This document shows, in pieces, positions 27,390-37,148 of a stretch of 64,000 nucleotides of DNA. Origin of the DNA: Neptuniibacter sp. CAU 1671. Its GTDB lineage: Bacteria; Pseudomonadota; Gammaproteobacteria; Pseudomonadales; Balneatricaceae. The stretch covers positions 62,001 through 126,000 of the forward strand of contig NZ_JARHUE010000006.1 of assembly GCF_029222905.1 (NCBI RefSeq). The letters run 5' to 3'. Each line of letters starts with the position of its first letter. Position 1 is the stretch's first letter. A program made the translations under genes and the position numbers. The notes under the pieces were generated by a model. The model was not told the origin of the DNA. It was given only the letters and a program-made list of their open reading frames with translations, and did not search any database.

Positions 27390-28868
27390 ATGTCGACACC
27401 TAAATACAAAGATCTGCGTGATTTTATGCAGATGCTGGAAGCGCGAGGTGAGCTGAAGCGCATTCAGCACGAGGTTGATCCCTATCTTGAGATGACCGAG
27501 ATCTGTGACCGTACCCTGCGTGCAGGTGGGCCTGCCTTGTTGTTTGAAAACCCCAAAGGTTTTAGCACCCCGGTACTGGCTAACCTCTTTGGTACTCCGG
27601 AGCGTGTGGCGCTGGGTATGGGTGAGGAACGGGTTGAAGCGCTGCGCGATGTCGGCAAACTGCTTTCTCAGCTGAAAGAGCCGGAACCACCCAAAGGCAT
27701 GAAAGACGCCTGGGATAAGTGGCCGGTTTTCAAACAGGTGCTGAATATGGGGCCGAAGGTGGTTAAGTCCGCCCCTTGTCAGGCCAGGGTGATTGAAGGT
27801 GATGCGGTCGACCTCTATCAGTTACCAATTCAGACCTGCTGGCCGGGCGATGCGGGGCCGCTGGTGACCTGGCCGCTGGTCATTACCCGGGGGCCAAACA
27901 AGTCACGCCAGAATCTGGGTATCTATCGTCAACAGTTGATTGGTCGCAATAAGCTGATCATGCGCTGGTTGGCGCATCGTGGTGGAGCGCTGGATTTTCG
28001 TGAATGGCAGCAACAGCATCCGGGTGAGCGCTTCCCTGTCGCAGTGGCACTGGGCGCTGATCCGGCGACTATTCTGGGTGCGGTGACACCGGTGCCGGAT
28101 ACCCTGTCCGAGTATGCCTTTGCCGGTCTGCTTCGGGGCGGCAAGACCGAAGTGGTGCAGTGTATCGGCAGTGACCTGCAGGTACCGGCCAGTGCTGAAT
28201 TTATCCTGGAAGGTTATATCGAGCCGGGTGAAATGGCGGATGAAGGTCCGTTTGGTGATCACACCGGCTATTACAATGAAGTAGACCGTTTTCCGGTATT
28301 TACCGTAGAACGTATTACCCATCGGCCGGACCCGATCTATCACAGCACCTATACCGGACGTCCACCGGATGAACCAGCGGTACTCGGGGTGGCGCTGAAC
28401 GAAGTGTTTGTGCCGATTCTGCAGAAGCAGTTCCCGGAAATTGTCGACTTCTATCTGCCGCCGGAGGGCTGTTCTTACCGCATGGCGGTGGTGACCATGA
28501 AAAAGCAGTATCCGGGTCATGCCAAGCGGGTCATGCTGGGTGTCTGGTCGTTTTTGCGGCAGTTTATGTACACCAAGTTTGTCATTGTCTGTGATGATGA
28601 CATTAATGCGCGTGACTGGCAGGATGTGATCTGGGCCATTACCACCCGTATGGACCCTTCGCGGGACACCGTGATGATCGACAATACCCCGATCGATTAT
28701 CTGGACTTTGCATCGCCGGTGTCCGGTCTGGGGTCCAAGATGGGTCTGGATGCCACCAATAAATGGCCGGGCGAAACAACCCGGGAATGGGGTGAGCCGA
28801 TCCAAATGGATGCCGAGGTGAAGCAGCGGGTTGATGAAATTTGGGATACGTTAGGTATTCTGGACTGA
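27390..28868 (+). CDS. ubiD: 4-hydroxy-3-polyprenylbenzoate decarboxylase
   Basis: 492 residues, full length. UbiD family features: [21 protein letters not shown] at the start, [17 protein letters not shown], the catalytic Glu-Arg-Glu region with [12 protein letters not shown], and [26 protein letters not shown]. It decarboxylates the ubiquinone precursor using prenylated FMN made by UbiX, which is not in this window. ubiH and ubiI of the same pathway lie about 13 kb downstream. It is followed after three bases by a reductase gene, which forms an operon with it. Confidence 0.95.
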   Translation: MSTPKYKDLRDFMQMLEARGELKRIQHEVDPYLEMTEICDRTLRAGGPALLFENPKGFSTPVLANLFGTPERVALGMGEERVEALRDVGKLLSQLKEPEPPKGMKDAWDKWPVFKQVLNMGPKVVKSAPCQARVIEGDAVDLYQLPIQTCWPGDAGPLVTWPLVITRGPNKSRQNLGIYRQQLIGRNKLIMRWLAHRGGALDFREWQQQHPGERFPVAVALGADPATILGAVTPVPDTLSEYAFAGLLRGGKTEVVQCIGSDLQVPASAEFILEGYIEPGEMADEGPFGDHTGYYNEVDRFPVFTVERITHRPDPIYHSTYTGRPPDEPAVLGVALNEVFVPILQKQFPEIVDFYLPPEGCSYRMAVVTMKKQYPGHAKRVMLGVWSFLRQFMYTKFVIVCDDDINARDWQDVIWAITTRMDPSRDTVMIDNTPIDYLDFASPVSGLGSKMGLDATNKWPGETTREWGEPIQMDAEVKQRVDEIWDTLGILD

Positions 28869-28871
28869 GCT

Positions 28872-29918
28872 GTGGCCTGGTCAATTGAACTTGAGGGGCT
28901 TGGCGGACGAATCATCGCTGAGCCTGATGAAACCCTGTACGAAACCCTGCAACGTCATGGCTATCGGATGCGGGTCAGTTGCCGTAACGGTGTCTGCGAA
29001 ATATGTGAAATTCAACTGCTGCAGGGTGAAATAGAGCAGCGGTATCCAAAAAAACACTGCTGTGTAACAGCGGTGGATAATCAGGGCGGAAAGCCCATTT
29101 TGGCCTGCACCAGTCGGCCACTTTCTGACGTTAGGGTGAAGATAGAGGGAGTTCGACCTCCCGGAGTGTTAGTCGTGAAAAAATTGCGGTGTGATATAAC
29201 CAGCATAGAAAAACTGAACAGCGACGTGTACCGGGTTCGCCTGCAATTGCCGGCTACCGGCAGTTTGGCAGCCGAGTTCTATGCCGGACAGTACCTGGAT
29301 ATTCTGCTGCCGGACGGACGGCAGGCTTCATTTTCAATTGGTTCTGCACCGGAACAGGGGCGCGATCTGGAGTTGCATATCCGGCATATGCCCGACAGCG
29401 ATATGTCCTGTGCGATTCTGGAATGCCTGCAGAACAATGCTTCCGTTCAAATTGAGCTGCCCAAAGGCACCTGTTATCTGCAGGCCACTAAAATCAATCC
29501 TCAAACCCGGCTCATTTTTGCGGCGGCAAGTACCGGCTTTGCTCAGGTTAAGAGTGTGGTTGAGCATCTGCTGGCTAATCAGTACAGCAATCCGATCTAT
29601 CTCTACTGGGGAGCACGGATTGAGGAAGATCTCTACCTTGAGCGGCTGCCTGAGCAGTGGGCCAGTGACCATCCGCATGTCCACTTTATTCCGGTGGTCA
29701 GCCAACCGGAACATAGTCCGGGCTGGCAGGGGCGTTGTGGCCTGATTAACGACGCAATCCTGGCCGACTTTGACAGTTTTGAGGGCGTGGAGATTTTTGC
29801 CAGTGGTTCACCAGCAATGGTGTACGCACTGCTCGACAGTTGTGAAACTCGCGGCTTCAGCGCCAGCCAGATGCACTCTGATGTATTTGCCTATGCGCCG
29901 CGTCCGCCGAAAAGCTAA
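28872..29918 (+). CDS. Ferredoxin-reductase fusion protein downstream of ubiD
   Basis: 348 residues. The N-terminal domain (about 1-92) is a plant-type [2Fe-2S] ferredoxin with SCRNGVCEIC (C-x4-C-x2-C) and the fourth cysteine in PILACTSRP. After a linker follows an FAD domain (about 100-200; FYAGQYLDILL, QASFSIGSAP) and an NAD(P)H domain (FAAASTGFAQVKSV, ending SDVFAYAP). Such proteins are annotated as CDP-6-deoxy-3,4-glucoseen reductase-like, but no deoxysugar genes are nearby. A role in electron delivery linked to ubiquinone synthesis or flavin reduction is inference from the operon. The GTG start has a weak ribosome binding site. Confidence 0.82.
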   Translation: MAWSIELEGLGGRIIAEPDETLYETLQRHGYRMRVSCRNGVCEICEIQLLQGEIEQRYPKKHCCVTAVDNQGGKPILACTSRPLSDVRVKIEGVRPPGVLVVKKLRCDITSIEKLNSDVYRVRLQLPATGSLAAEFYAGQYLDILLPDGRQASFSIGSAPEQGRDLELHIRHMPDSDMSCAILECLQNNASVQIELPKGTCYLQATKINPQTRLIFAAASTGFAQVKSVVEHLLANQYSNPIYLYWGARIEEDLYLERLPEQWASDHPHVHFIPVVSQPEHSPGWQGRCGLINDAILADFDSFEGVEIFASGSPAMVYALLDSCETRGFSASQMHSDVFAYAPRPPKS

Positions 29919-29919
29919 C

Positions 29920-29957
29920 GCTGATCGCCGTTAAGAAACCTTAGCGGCGAGATCAGC
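29920..29957. terminator. Shared hairpin between convergent reductase gene and hemY
   Basis: GCTGATC (29920-29926) pairs with GATCAGC (29951-29957) and GCCGTTAAG with CTTAGCGGC (one G-U pair), leaving a two-base bulge and an AAAC loop. It overlaps the last codons of hemY. T-rich sequence follows on the plus strand only weakly. Confidence 0.5.
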
Positions 29958-31187
29958 TTCTTCAGGCATCGGCAGCATCGGCAAGTCATTGGCGATCAGC
30001 TGCATATGCTGCTCAAGCAACGTCTGCGCGCGGGATTGTTCGCCTAGATGACGCAGCAGACGCACCAGTTCCGCCAGCGCATCTCTCGATGGTTCCAGTG
30101 CCAGACTCTGTTCAAAATACTGAACGGCTTCCTGCCATTTCTGATTGCGCATGCAGAGCCGTCCCAGCGTCAACAGCAGGGCCGGGCTGTCCGGGTGTCG
30201 CCGTTGCCACTGGTCGGCATGCTGCAGTTGTTTCTGGGGGTATTCGCCCTGCACCCGCCCGTAGAGTGACACCAGTTTTTCATCCCAGTGGCGTTTAATC
30301 AGATCCCGCAGGTTTTGTTCTGCACGACCTTCGGCCCCTAGTTTGATTAACAGCTCGGTATAGCGCTGGACCAGTTCAATATCTCTGGCCCGCTCCAGTG
30401 GAATGCTGTGCCAGACCCGTCCCAGCGTTTTGAGCTGAGTTTCAGGGTCAATACCTGAGCTTGCCGCCGCAGACTCCAGCTGTTTGGTGTAGCACTGCAG
30501 TTCCAGACTGCGGATCTGCTCTTCAGGCAGCGCCTGATTCTTGCGTAGTACCGGCAGCAGGTCAGACAGGGCAGACCAGTCGCTGAGGCGTACGTAGACA
30601 TCCTTCAGCAGTTTCATGACATAGGTATTTTTGGGGGCCAGGCTGCGCAGGCGTAGCAGTGTTGCCAGGCTGGGCTCAAGCTGGCCCCGGGCGAGCTGAA
30701 TCTCGGCCTGTGAAATCGCCACGGTCACTTCCGCTTCCGGGGTGCTGCTGCGCGCTTTCTGCAGCAGCTCATCGGTGGCTACTTCATTGTTCTGTTCGTG
30801 GGAGGCTTTCGCGGCTGCCAGATAGTTGATCAGGGGCAGATCTGAACGCTCGGCTGCCTGCACCAGCTGTTTCTGCGCCTGTGCCCAGTTGCCCTGAGCC
30901 AATGCGGTAAGGCCTTTTAGCGTTTTACGACGGCTGATGCGCTGGTTGCGATGCTCCCGCCAGGCGGTGAATTTCCAACTGCGTTTGCGGCCTCGGTTGA
31001 TCAGGTTCAGGGTGCCATGCAGGGCAAAAAACAGCACCACCAGGACAAACAGCATCACCCAGATACTGGTTTCAATAGTGGTATTTTTGTAAGCCAGCAG
31101 CACATAGCCACTGTCTTCCACCATTTTTTGGCCCAGCCATGCGCCGACGGCAAGCAGGACCAGTAGCAGCAGGAACAGTTTTTTCAT
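29931..31187 (-). CDS. hemY: HemY, TPR-containing inner membrane protein of heme synthesis cluster
   Basis: 418 residues. Two N-terminal helices (about 3-20 and 42-63), the HemY_N region (NLINRGRKRSWKFTAWREHRNQRISRRKTLKGLTALAQGNW) and a TPR-rich C-terminal half (ALLLTLGRLCMRNQKWQEAVQYFEQSLALEPS). This is the gammaproteobacterial HemY, not the Bacillus protoporphyrinogen oxidase of the same name. It probably scaffolds late heme enzymes at the membrane. The ATG overlaps the hemX stop. Confidence 0.93.
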   Translation of the reverse strand: MKKLFLLLLVLLAVGAWLGQKMVEDSGYVLLAYKNTTIETSIWVMLFVLVVLFFALHGTLNLINRGRKRSWKFTAWREHRNQRISRRKTLKGLTALAQGNWAQAQKQLVQAAERSDLPLINYLAAAKASHEQNNEVATDELLQKARSSTPEAEVTVAISQAEIQLARGQLEPSLATLLRLRSLAPKNTYVMKLLKDVYVRLSDWSALSDLLPVLRKNQALPEEQIRSLELQCYTKQLESAAASSGIDPETQLKTLGRVWHSIPLERARDIELVQRYTELLIKLGAEGRAEQNLRDLIKRHWDEKLVSLYGRVQGEYPQKQLQHADQWQRRHPDSPALLLTLGRLCMRNQKWQEAVQYFEQSLALEPSRDALAELVRLLRHLGEQSRAQTLLEQHMQLIANDLPMLPMPEEADLAAKVS

Positions 31188-32437
31188 TGTGCCTGTGCCT
31201 CCTGTTTCAGTTCAGTCATCTGCCTAAGATACTGCTTCAGGCTTTTCAATGAACTGGAGATATCCGGCATGACCGGTGCAACATCGATCGCTTTTAGCTC
31301 ATCCAGGCTGCGCAGCAGGCTCTGGGTCACACTGCTATCGGGGTCGAAATAATCTCTGATCCACTGGGCTGATTTATCGAGACTGGCCTGATAGGAGACC
31401 GCTTTGCGCAGTAACAAAGCCTGCTGCGCCTGTTCGAGCATCAGATGCAGGTTTTGTTGCAGGTAATAATTCTGCTGTGGGGAAAGTAGCGGTTCGACCG
31501 GCTCGTCACGGTGCTGAATCACGATCAGCGAGTTGAACTGCTCAACCAGTTTGTTCCAGATCGCCTGCAGATCACTGCGCCAGGATTCGGCCACAGTCTC
31601 AGGGGTGACCTGTTGCAGCAGTTCAGGCAGTTCACGTTGTTTGGTCACCGGCAGCAGGGGTAGCTTGTCAACCTGAGCATTCAGGGCTCCCAGTTGCAGG
31701 AAGACGCCCTCAGTATCCAGTTTGGGCACGGCTTCCAGTGCGGCAATATCGGCAGCGAGGGTTTTACGGACTTCGTAAATGCCAACGTCATCGGTTTCGC
31801 GCAAAATTTCATCGGCGGATTTCAGCAGCGTCAGAGCACCGGTAGCGGTTTGCTCCATCAGCACCCGCTGATTGGCTAAACGCAGCAGATATTCAACTTC
31901 GGCCAGTAACCAGTCATTACGATCAGTGTTTTGTTGAGCGGTGATCTGCTGAATGCTGCGGGTCAGCCGTTGTTGCAGTTCATCGATATTCTGTTTGTCA
32001 GCAAGCGCTTGCTGCTGGATCTGGGACAATTGCTGTTGCAGTTGGCTGATACTGTCTGATGAGGAAGAGCGTGCTTCAGTCACGGCGGTATCAATGGAGA
32101 GTCGCAGGGCGGTCTGCTGATCGGCAAGTTGCGCCGACTGCTGCAGATTCAGCCAGAACAGGTAACCGGCCAGCGCGAGCGCAGCGATGGACAACAACAG
32201 CGCTATTTTGCCAGGCCAGCCTGAGGCGGGTTTAGCAGGTGGCTGCTCAGGTGAGGTGCTGGCGGCTGCAGGTGATACTGGAGGTGCATCCTTTGTTTTT
32301 TCGAGACTCTCTGCGGCGAGCTCCAGATCTTCTGCCGTCACCTTGGTTGCTTCAGGCTCGGGCGCAGTGGTATCGGGTGAAGTATCCGCTGGGTCTTTGG
32401 TGGATTCGGTCTCTGGCTGCCGCTCTTTTTCGCTCAT
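31184..32437 (-). CDS. hemX: HemX, membrane protein of the hemCDXY operon
   Basis: 417 residues. An acidic, Thr/Pro/Ala-rich disordered N-terminus (about 1-75), one membrane helix (about 78-96, IALLLSIAALALAGYLFWL), then a Gln-rich coiled coil (about 100-170) and a helical domain (NDWLLAEVEYLLRLANQRVLME). Databases often call it uroporphyrinogen III methyltransferase, but no SAM-binding methylase domain is present. The exact role is unknown; it is always found with hemD and hemY. Confidence 0.92.
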   Translation of the reverse strand: MSEKERQPETESTKDPADTSPDTTAPEPEATKVTAEDLELAAESLEKTKDAPPVSPAAASTSPEQPPAKPASGWPGKIALLLSIAALALAGYLFWLNLQQSAQLADQQTALRLSIDTAVTEARSSSSDSISQLQQQLSQIQQQALADKQNIDELQQRLTRSIQQITAQQNTDRNDWLLAEVEYLLRLANQRVLMEQTATGALTLLKSADEILRETDDVGIYEVRKTLAADIAALEAVPKLDTEGVFLQLGALNAQVDKLPLLPVTKQRELPELLQQVTPETVAESWRSDLQAIWNKLVEQFNSLIVIQHRDEPVEPLLSPQQNYYLQQNLHLMLEQAQQALLLRKAVSYQASLDKSAQWIRDYFDPDSSVTQSLLRSLDELKAIDVAPVMPDISSSLKSLKQYLRQMTELKQEAQAQ

Positions 32438-32439
32438 CT

Positions 32440-33246
32440 TTAGACTTCCGACATTGTCTGCTGCGCGGCTTCGATCATGCTCAGATCATCAGCGCCGGCA
32501 GTTGTTATTACCGTTGTGAATCCGGCCAGAACAGCCTCCTGTGCTGTTCTCTGGCTGGGCACCAGCAGAGGAACCTGCAACATGGCCTGACGGTGTTTGT
32601 CGTCCGTTAGTTGCAGCAGATTTTTCAGGGCTTCCGAGCTGGTCAGCATCAGGATGTCCGGCAACGTTTCATAGAGTGTGTTGTGCAGTGTTTCTGAACT
32701 GTAGTCGGGACACCCGCGTTCATAAAGTTCAGCATAACTGACCATGGCGCCGCGTGCACTCAGTTCCTGAGCCAGTTTTTCCCTGCCCCCCAGGCCACGG
32801 CAGATCAGGATTTTATCGCCGGCCACATTTTGCAGTGCCGGAGAGGCCAGCAAGGCTTCAGAATCAAATCCATCAGGGCTGTGGTAGGCGTCAATACCGT
32901 ACTCAGCAAGCACGGCGGCCGTTTGTTGGCCGATGGCCAGCCACTGAACACGAATTGGCAGCTGGGGCCAGTATTGATCGATCAGCTCGCCCGCCTGTTG
33001 CGCCGCATTGGCACTGATAAAAATCACGTGCTGGAACAGATCCAGATCCATGATCAGTTGGCGGGCTGCACAAAAGACGGGATTGGTTTCACTGAGCGGC
33101 GTTATGCTCATCAGCGGCAGGGCAACAGGCGTTGCCCCGCGCGCCTGCAATTGCTCGATAAGCGCGCGTGCCTGATGAATGGGGCGGGTCACAAGCACCC
33201 GCTTGCCTTGCAGGGGGTTAGGCGTTGTCACTGTTGTAGACGGCAT
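32440..33246 (-). CDS. hemD: Uroporphyrinogen-III synthase
   Basis: About 268 residues from ATG 33246, or 263 from GTG 33231; both overlap the end of hemC (by 29 or 14 bases). The open frame extends further upstream only because it lies over hemC. Family features: [54 protein letters not shown] and [14 protein letters not shown]. It closes and inverts ring D of hydroxymethylbilane. Sequence conservation of this family is low, but the position between hemC and hemX is decisive. Confidence 0.9.
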   Translation of the reverse strand: MPSTTVTTPNPLQGKRVLVTRPIHQARALIEQLQARGATPVALPLMSITPLSETNPVFCAARQLIMDLDLFQHVIFISANAAQQAGELIDQYWPQLPIRVQWLAIGQQTAAVLAEYGIDAYHSPDGFDSEALLASPALQNVAGDKILICRGLGGREKLAQELSARGAMVSYAELYERGCPDYSSETLHNTLYETLPDILMLTSSEALKNLLQLTDDKHRQAMLQVPLLVPSQRTAQEAVLAGFTTVITTAGADDLSMIEAAQQTMSEV

Positions 33247-34159
33247 CCAGAATCGCTTTGGCACCGGCATCCAGCAGACGCTCAGCAAGCTCAATTCCCA
33301 TCTGCTCGGCCTGATTTGGGTGCCCGGTGATTTCATCACGCAGGATCAGTGTGCCATCCGGGCGGGCAACGAGTCCGCGCAGGTAGAGTTCACTGTAATC
33401 ATCATTCAGGGTGGCATAACAGGCGATAGGCACCTGGCAGCCGCCCTCAAGCCGTCGGTTCATGGCGCGCTCTGCGGTGACACGGTAGGCGGTGTCCGTA
33501 TGATGCAGCGGTTTCAGCAGGTCCAGTAGTTCGGTGTCATCCATGCGGCATTCGATGCCAACGGCACCCTGGCCGCCGGCAGGCAGGCTTTCTTCAGGTG
33601 TGATTTCGCAGCGGATGCGATCCTGCATCTCAAGTCGCAGCAGTCCCGCGGTGGCGAGGATGATCGCGTCATATTCGCCTTCATCCAGTTTGCGCAGGCG
33701 GGTGTTCACATTACCGCGCAGCCATTTGATTTCCAGATCAGGACGACGCTCACGCAACTGTGCTTCACGACGCAGCGATGAGGTGCCGACCACACTGCCG
33801 GCAGGCAGCTCGTCGATGCTGTTGTACTGGTTGGACACAAAAGCATCGGTGGGACGCTCGCGTTCACAGATCACCGCAAGCCCCAGACCGGCTGGAAACT
33901 CCATCGGTACATCTTTCATCGAATGCACGGCAATGTCAGCTTCGCCGGCCAGCATCGCTTCTTCGAGTTCTTTGACAAACAGTCCTTTTCCGCCGACTTT
34001 GGCCAGTGGTGCGTCCAGCAACTTATCGCCGCGGGAGGTCATGCCCAGCAGTTCGACCTGCAGACCCGGATGAAACCTTTCCAGTTCGGCCTTAACAAAT
34101 TCAGCTTGCCAGAGGGCGAGAGGGCTTTGACGGGTCGCAATGCGAAGGGTTCTGTTCAT
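33218..34159 (-). CDS. hemC: Porphobilinogen deaminase (hydroxymethylbilane synthase)
   Basis: 313 residues. The cofactor-binding cysteine is in [12 protein letters not shown] (near residue 243). Other motifs: [35 protein letters not shown] and VVGTSSLRR with RGNVNTRL. It polymerises four porphobilinogens in tetrapyrrole synthesis. It is the first gene of hemCDXY on the minus strand and diverges from argH across 158 bases, as in enterics and pseudomonads (without the algR-type gene seen in the latter). Confidence 0.97.
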   Translation of the reverse strand: MNRTLRIATRQSPLALWQAEFVKAELERFHPGLQVELLGMTSRGDKLLDAPLAKVGGKGLFVKELEEAMLAGEADIAVHSMKDVPMEFPAGLGLAVICERERPTDAFVSNQYNSIDELPAGSVVGTSSLRREAQLRERRPDLEIKWLRGNVNTRLRKLDEGEYDAIILATAGLLRLEMQDRIRCEITPEESLPAGGQGAVGIECRMDDTELLDLLKPLHHTDTAYRVTAERAMNRRLEGGCQVPIACYATLNDDYSELYLRGLVARPDGTLILRDEITGHPNQAEQMGIELAERLLDAGAKAILDAVYNSDNA

Positions 34160-34251
34160 GTCTGATCTGTCCTGTAACGCGAATTTTTACAGCTTTGCTG
34201 AGGATTGCGGCAATTGTATCAGAGCTTCCTTGGCGGCGCAGGAAGACGACA

Positions 34252-34260
34252 TGATATAAT
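34252..34260 (+). promoter_or_regulatory. Extended -10 promoter of argH
   Basis: TGA-TATAAT: perfect -10 hexamer (34255-34260) preceded by the TGn extension, 57 bases before the argH ATG. No good -35 is visible, as is common for extended -10 promoters. Confidence 0.55.
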
Positions 34261-34317
34261 CCGCGCCAGATTTTGATTCAGATCTGGTTTTTAGACCGGT
34301 AAACAGAGGTTAACCCA

Positions 34318-35712
34318 ATGAGTGACAAGACCAACCAGCAATGGGGTGGACGTTTCAGTGAGCCAACCGATGCCTTTGTGGCGCGTTTCACCGCTTCGGT
34401 GGAGTTTGATCAGCGCATGTATCTGCAGGATATCCGGGGCTCCATTGCTCATGCCAAAATGCTGGCCAAAGTGGGTGTACTGACCGATCAGGAGCGTGAT
34501 GACATTATCCGCGGTCTGGGTGAAATCCGTATCGAAATTGAGCGTGGTGAATTTGAGTGGTCCGTGGCACTGGAAGATGTGCACATGAACATTGAAGCCG
34601 CCCTGACGAAGAAGATCGGTATCACCGGTAAAAAACTGCATACCGGCCGCTCCCGTAACGATCAGGTCGCCACCGATATCCGTCTTTATCTGCGTGATGA
34701 AATCGATCTTATTCTGGCTGAAATCACTCGTTTGCAGCAGGGTCTGCTGGATCTGGCAGAGGCTGAAGCCGACACCATTATGCCGGGCTTCACTCATCTG
34801 CAAACCGCTCAGCCAGTGACCTTTGGTCATCATCTGATGGCCTGGTTTGAGATGCTAAGCCGCGACTTTGGCCGGTTTGAGGATTGCCGCGAGCGCGCCA
34901 ATATCATGCCGCTGGGTGCTGCAGCACTGGCCGGTACGACCTATCCCATCGAGCGTGATTACACCTGTGAACTGCTGAACTTTTCAGCGCCGGCAGAAAA
35001 CTCACTGGATGCCGTGTCGGACCGCGATTTTGCGATTGAATTCTGTGCCGCCTCCAGCATTTTGCTGATGCATATGACGCGCATGTCTGAAGAGCTGATT
35101 CTGTGGACCTCGGCCCAGTTTAACTTTATCAACCTGCCGGACCGTTTCTGTACCGGTTCATCCATCATGCCGCAGAAGAAAAATCCGGATGTGCCTGAGC
35201 TGGTGCGGGGTAAAAGCGGTCGGGTGTATGGTCATCTGATGAGCCTGCTGACGCTGATGAAATCTCAGCCGCTGGCGTACAACAAGGATAATCAGGAAGA
35301 TAAAGAGCCGCTGTTCGATGCGATTGATACCGTGAAAGGCTGCCTGCGTGCGTTTGCCGATATGGTGCCAGCGCTGGAAGCGAAACGTGACTCCATGCGT
35401 GAAGCGGCGCTGCGTGGTTTCTCCACTGCAACCGATCTGGCAGATTATCTGGTCCGTGCCGGTGTGGCGTTCCGCGATGCGCATGAGATTGTCGGTAAGT
35501 CAGTGGCCTATGGTATTCAGACCGGCAAGGATCTGGGTGAGATGAGCCTGGCTGAACTGCAACAGTTCTCCGATGTGATTGCTGATGATGTATTTGAAGT
35601 GTTGACGCTGGAAGGTTCGGTTGCAGCCCGTGATCACATTGGCGGCACTGCGCCTAATCAGGTGCGCAAGGCGGTGCTGCGTGGCCGTGAAAAACTGGCT
35701 CAACGCGGCTAA
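34318..35712 (+). CDS. argH: Argininosuccinate lyase
   Basis: 464 residues. Fumarase-superfamily signature [12 protein letters not shown] (about residue 279), [13 protein letters not shown] (about 105) and [14 protein letters not shown]. It cleaves argininosuccinate to arginine and fumarate, the last step of arginine synthesis. The start lies after ACAGAGGTTAACCC. It is transcribed alone and closed by a strong terminator. Confidence 0.97.
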   Translation: MSDKTNQQWGGRFSEPTDAFVARFTASVEFDQRMYLQDIRGSIAHAKMLAKVGVLTDQERDDIIRGLGEIRIEIERGEFEWSVALEDVHMNIEAALTKKIGITGKKLHTGRSRNDQVATDIRLYLRDEIDLILAEITRLQQGLLDLAEAEADTIMPGFTHLQTAQPVTFGHHLMAWFEMLSRDFGRFEDCRERANIMPLGAAALAGTTYPIERDYTCELLNFSAPAENSLDAVSDRDFAIEFCAASSILLMHMTRMSEELILWTSAQFNFINLPDRFCTGSSIMPQKKNPDVPELVRGKSGRVYGHLMSLLTLMKSQPLAYNKDNQEDKEPLFDAIDTVKGCLRAFADMVPALEAKRDSMREAALRGFSTATDLADYLVRAGVAFRDAHEIVGKSVAYGIQTGKDLGEMSLAELQQFSDVIADDVFEVLTLEGSVAARDHIGGTAPNQVRKAVLRGREKLAQRG

Positions 35713-35731
35713 GTTTTTACTGGTTTGTAAG

Positions 35732-35765
35732 AAAGCCGCCGGGTGATTCCCGGCGGCTTTTTTGT
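35732..35765 (+). terminator. argH terminator
   Basis: AAAGCCGCCGGG pairs with CCCGGCGGCTTT over a five-base loop, followed by T's, 20 bases after the stop. Confidence 0.92.
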
Positions 35766-35854
35766 TGGGCATTCAAAACACTATTTCATGCCGGGTTCAG
35801 CATCAGAGGCTAAACTGGAGGCCATTAACATGCATAGCAAAACAGGGAAGAGCG

Positions 35855-36574
35855 ATGAAAGAGTGTAAAACGGTGCAGGCAGGAATCCTTGGTCTGGGTG
35901 TTTTTCTGGGACTGACCTTGCTGGGTTATCTGCTGGCTGATGGGGCACTGCGTTTCAAAGCGATGGAACGAACTGTGACGGTTAAAGGTTTGGCAGAAAA
36001 AGAAGTGCAGGCGGATCTGGTGATCTGGCCGATCCAGTTTGCAGTAGCAGACAATGATCTGACGGCACTCTATACCCGAATAGAGGCAAATACAGCCAAG
36101 GTGAAATCCTTTCTGCAGCAACAGGGTATAGAGGAGCAGGCTATCTCAGGTGCAGCCCCTGCGATCACTGATAAATCGGCGCAGCAATATGGCACTGGTC
36201 AGCGGGCTGAATTCCGCTATACAGCGTTGCAAACTGTCACAGTGTATTCCACTGAGGTGGCAAAGGTCCGTCAGGTGATGAGTCAGTTATCGGTGCTGGG
36301 TAAAGAGGGGATCGCGTTCAGTGGTGAAGGCTATCAGGGACGGCCGGAATATCTTTTTACTGAGCTGAATGCGATCAAACCGCAGATGGTGGAGGAAGCA
36401 ACCCGCAATGCGCGGGAAGTGGCGAATAAATTTGCCGCAGATTCCGACAGTCAACTGGGCAAAATTCGCCGGGCATCGCAGGGACAGTTCAGCATTATTG
36501 ATCGGGATCGAAACAACCCGCACATCAAAAAAGTGCGGGTGGTCTCTACGGTAGAATATTACCTGTCTGACTGA
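35855..36574 (+). CDS. SIMPL (DUF541) domain envelope protein
   Basis: 239 residues from ATG 35855 with GGAAGAG upstream; the longer frame from 35762 starts inside the argH terminator and is unlikely. An N-terminal membrane anchor (GILGLGVFLGLTLLGYLLADGAL) is followed by a SIMPL domain: RTVTVKGLAEKEVQADLVIWPIQF near residue 40 and VVSTVEYYLSD at the end. Proteins of this family are periplasmic or surface-linked with poorly known roles, some in oxidative stress. It is convergent with gcvR. Confidence 0.8.
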   Translation: MKECKTVQAGILGLGVFLGLTLLGYLLADGALRFKAMERTVTVKGLAEKEVQADLVIWPIQFAVADNDLTALYTRIEANTAKVKSFLQQQGIEEQAISGAAPAITDKSAQQYGTGQRAEFRYTALQTVTVYSTEVAKVRQVMSQLSVLGKEGIAFSGEGYQGRPEYLFTELNAIKPQMVEEATRNAREVANKFAADSDSQLGKIRRASQGQFSIIDRDRNNPHIKKVRVVSTVEYYLSD

Positions 36575-36585
36575 GTCGCTTACGC

Positions 36586-37101
36586 TTAATTGAGGGTGAT
36601 ATCTACCATCAGATCGCTGGCAATGGCTTCAAGCGCTTCTTGCAGATCATCCAGATCGGTGTCTGCAGGTACGTGCAGTTCGGCCCGGGCTTTAAACAGC
36701 AGTTCGGCGGACATCGAGCCTGATACCAGTTCAGTGTTGAGGCGTTCAACGTTGATATTTCGGCTGGCCAGAGCGCGGGAGATATCACGCACAATGCCCG
36801 GCTTGTCGTGGCCGACCAGCTCAAGAATCACATTTTCAGTGGCCACAGAATCTGTCTGATCGGTGGCCCGTTCAGCCATCACCTTCAGGCCCTGTCCCTG
36901 CAGTGCGGTCAGGGCATTGATCAGCGTGTCTGCGTCGGCTTCGGGTACCTGTGCCACCAAGATACCGGCAAATTTTCCGGCCAGACGGGACATGCCAGAC
37001 TCAAGCCAGTTGCCGTTGTGGGCGGTAATCGTTTTGGCCAGCATTTCGACCAGACCGGGTTTATCTGGACCGATGACGGTAAGTACCAGAGATGTCATCA
37101 T
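36586..37101 (-). CDS. gcvR: Glycine cleavage system regulator GcvR (double ACT)
   Basis: 171 residues made of two ACT domains: LVLTVIGPDKPGLVEMLAKTI (about 4-80) and VILELVGHDKPGIVRDISRALA (about 90-168). In E. coli GcvR binds GcvA and represses gcvTHP when glycine is low. gcvT and gcvH are about 7.5 kb downstream in this window, but no gcvA is seen. Two adjacent ATG codons (37101 and 37098) are possible starts. Confidence 0.85.
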   Translation of the reverse strand: MMTSLVLTVIGPDKPGLVEMLAKTITAHNGNWLESGMSRLAGKFAGILVAQVPEADADTLINALTALQGQGLKVMAERATDQTDSVATENVILELVGHDKPGIVRDISRALASRNINVERLNTELVSGSMSAELLFKARAELHVPADTDLDDLQEALEAIASDLMVDITLN

Positions 37102-37148
37102 TACAGCGTGCTCCGTCTTAATTATCTTTGTTGGCCCAATATACCACT

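Noticed and set aside
27903..28805. 300-codon open frame antisense to ubiD
   Set aside because: ubiD is a clear full-length gene; the antisense frame has no domain and a His/Arg-rich composition typical of shadow frames.
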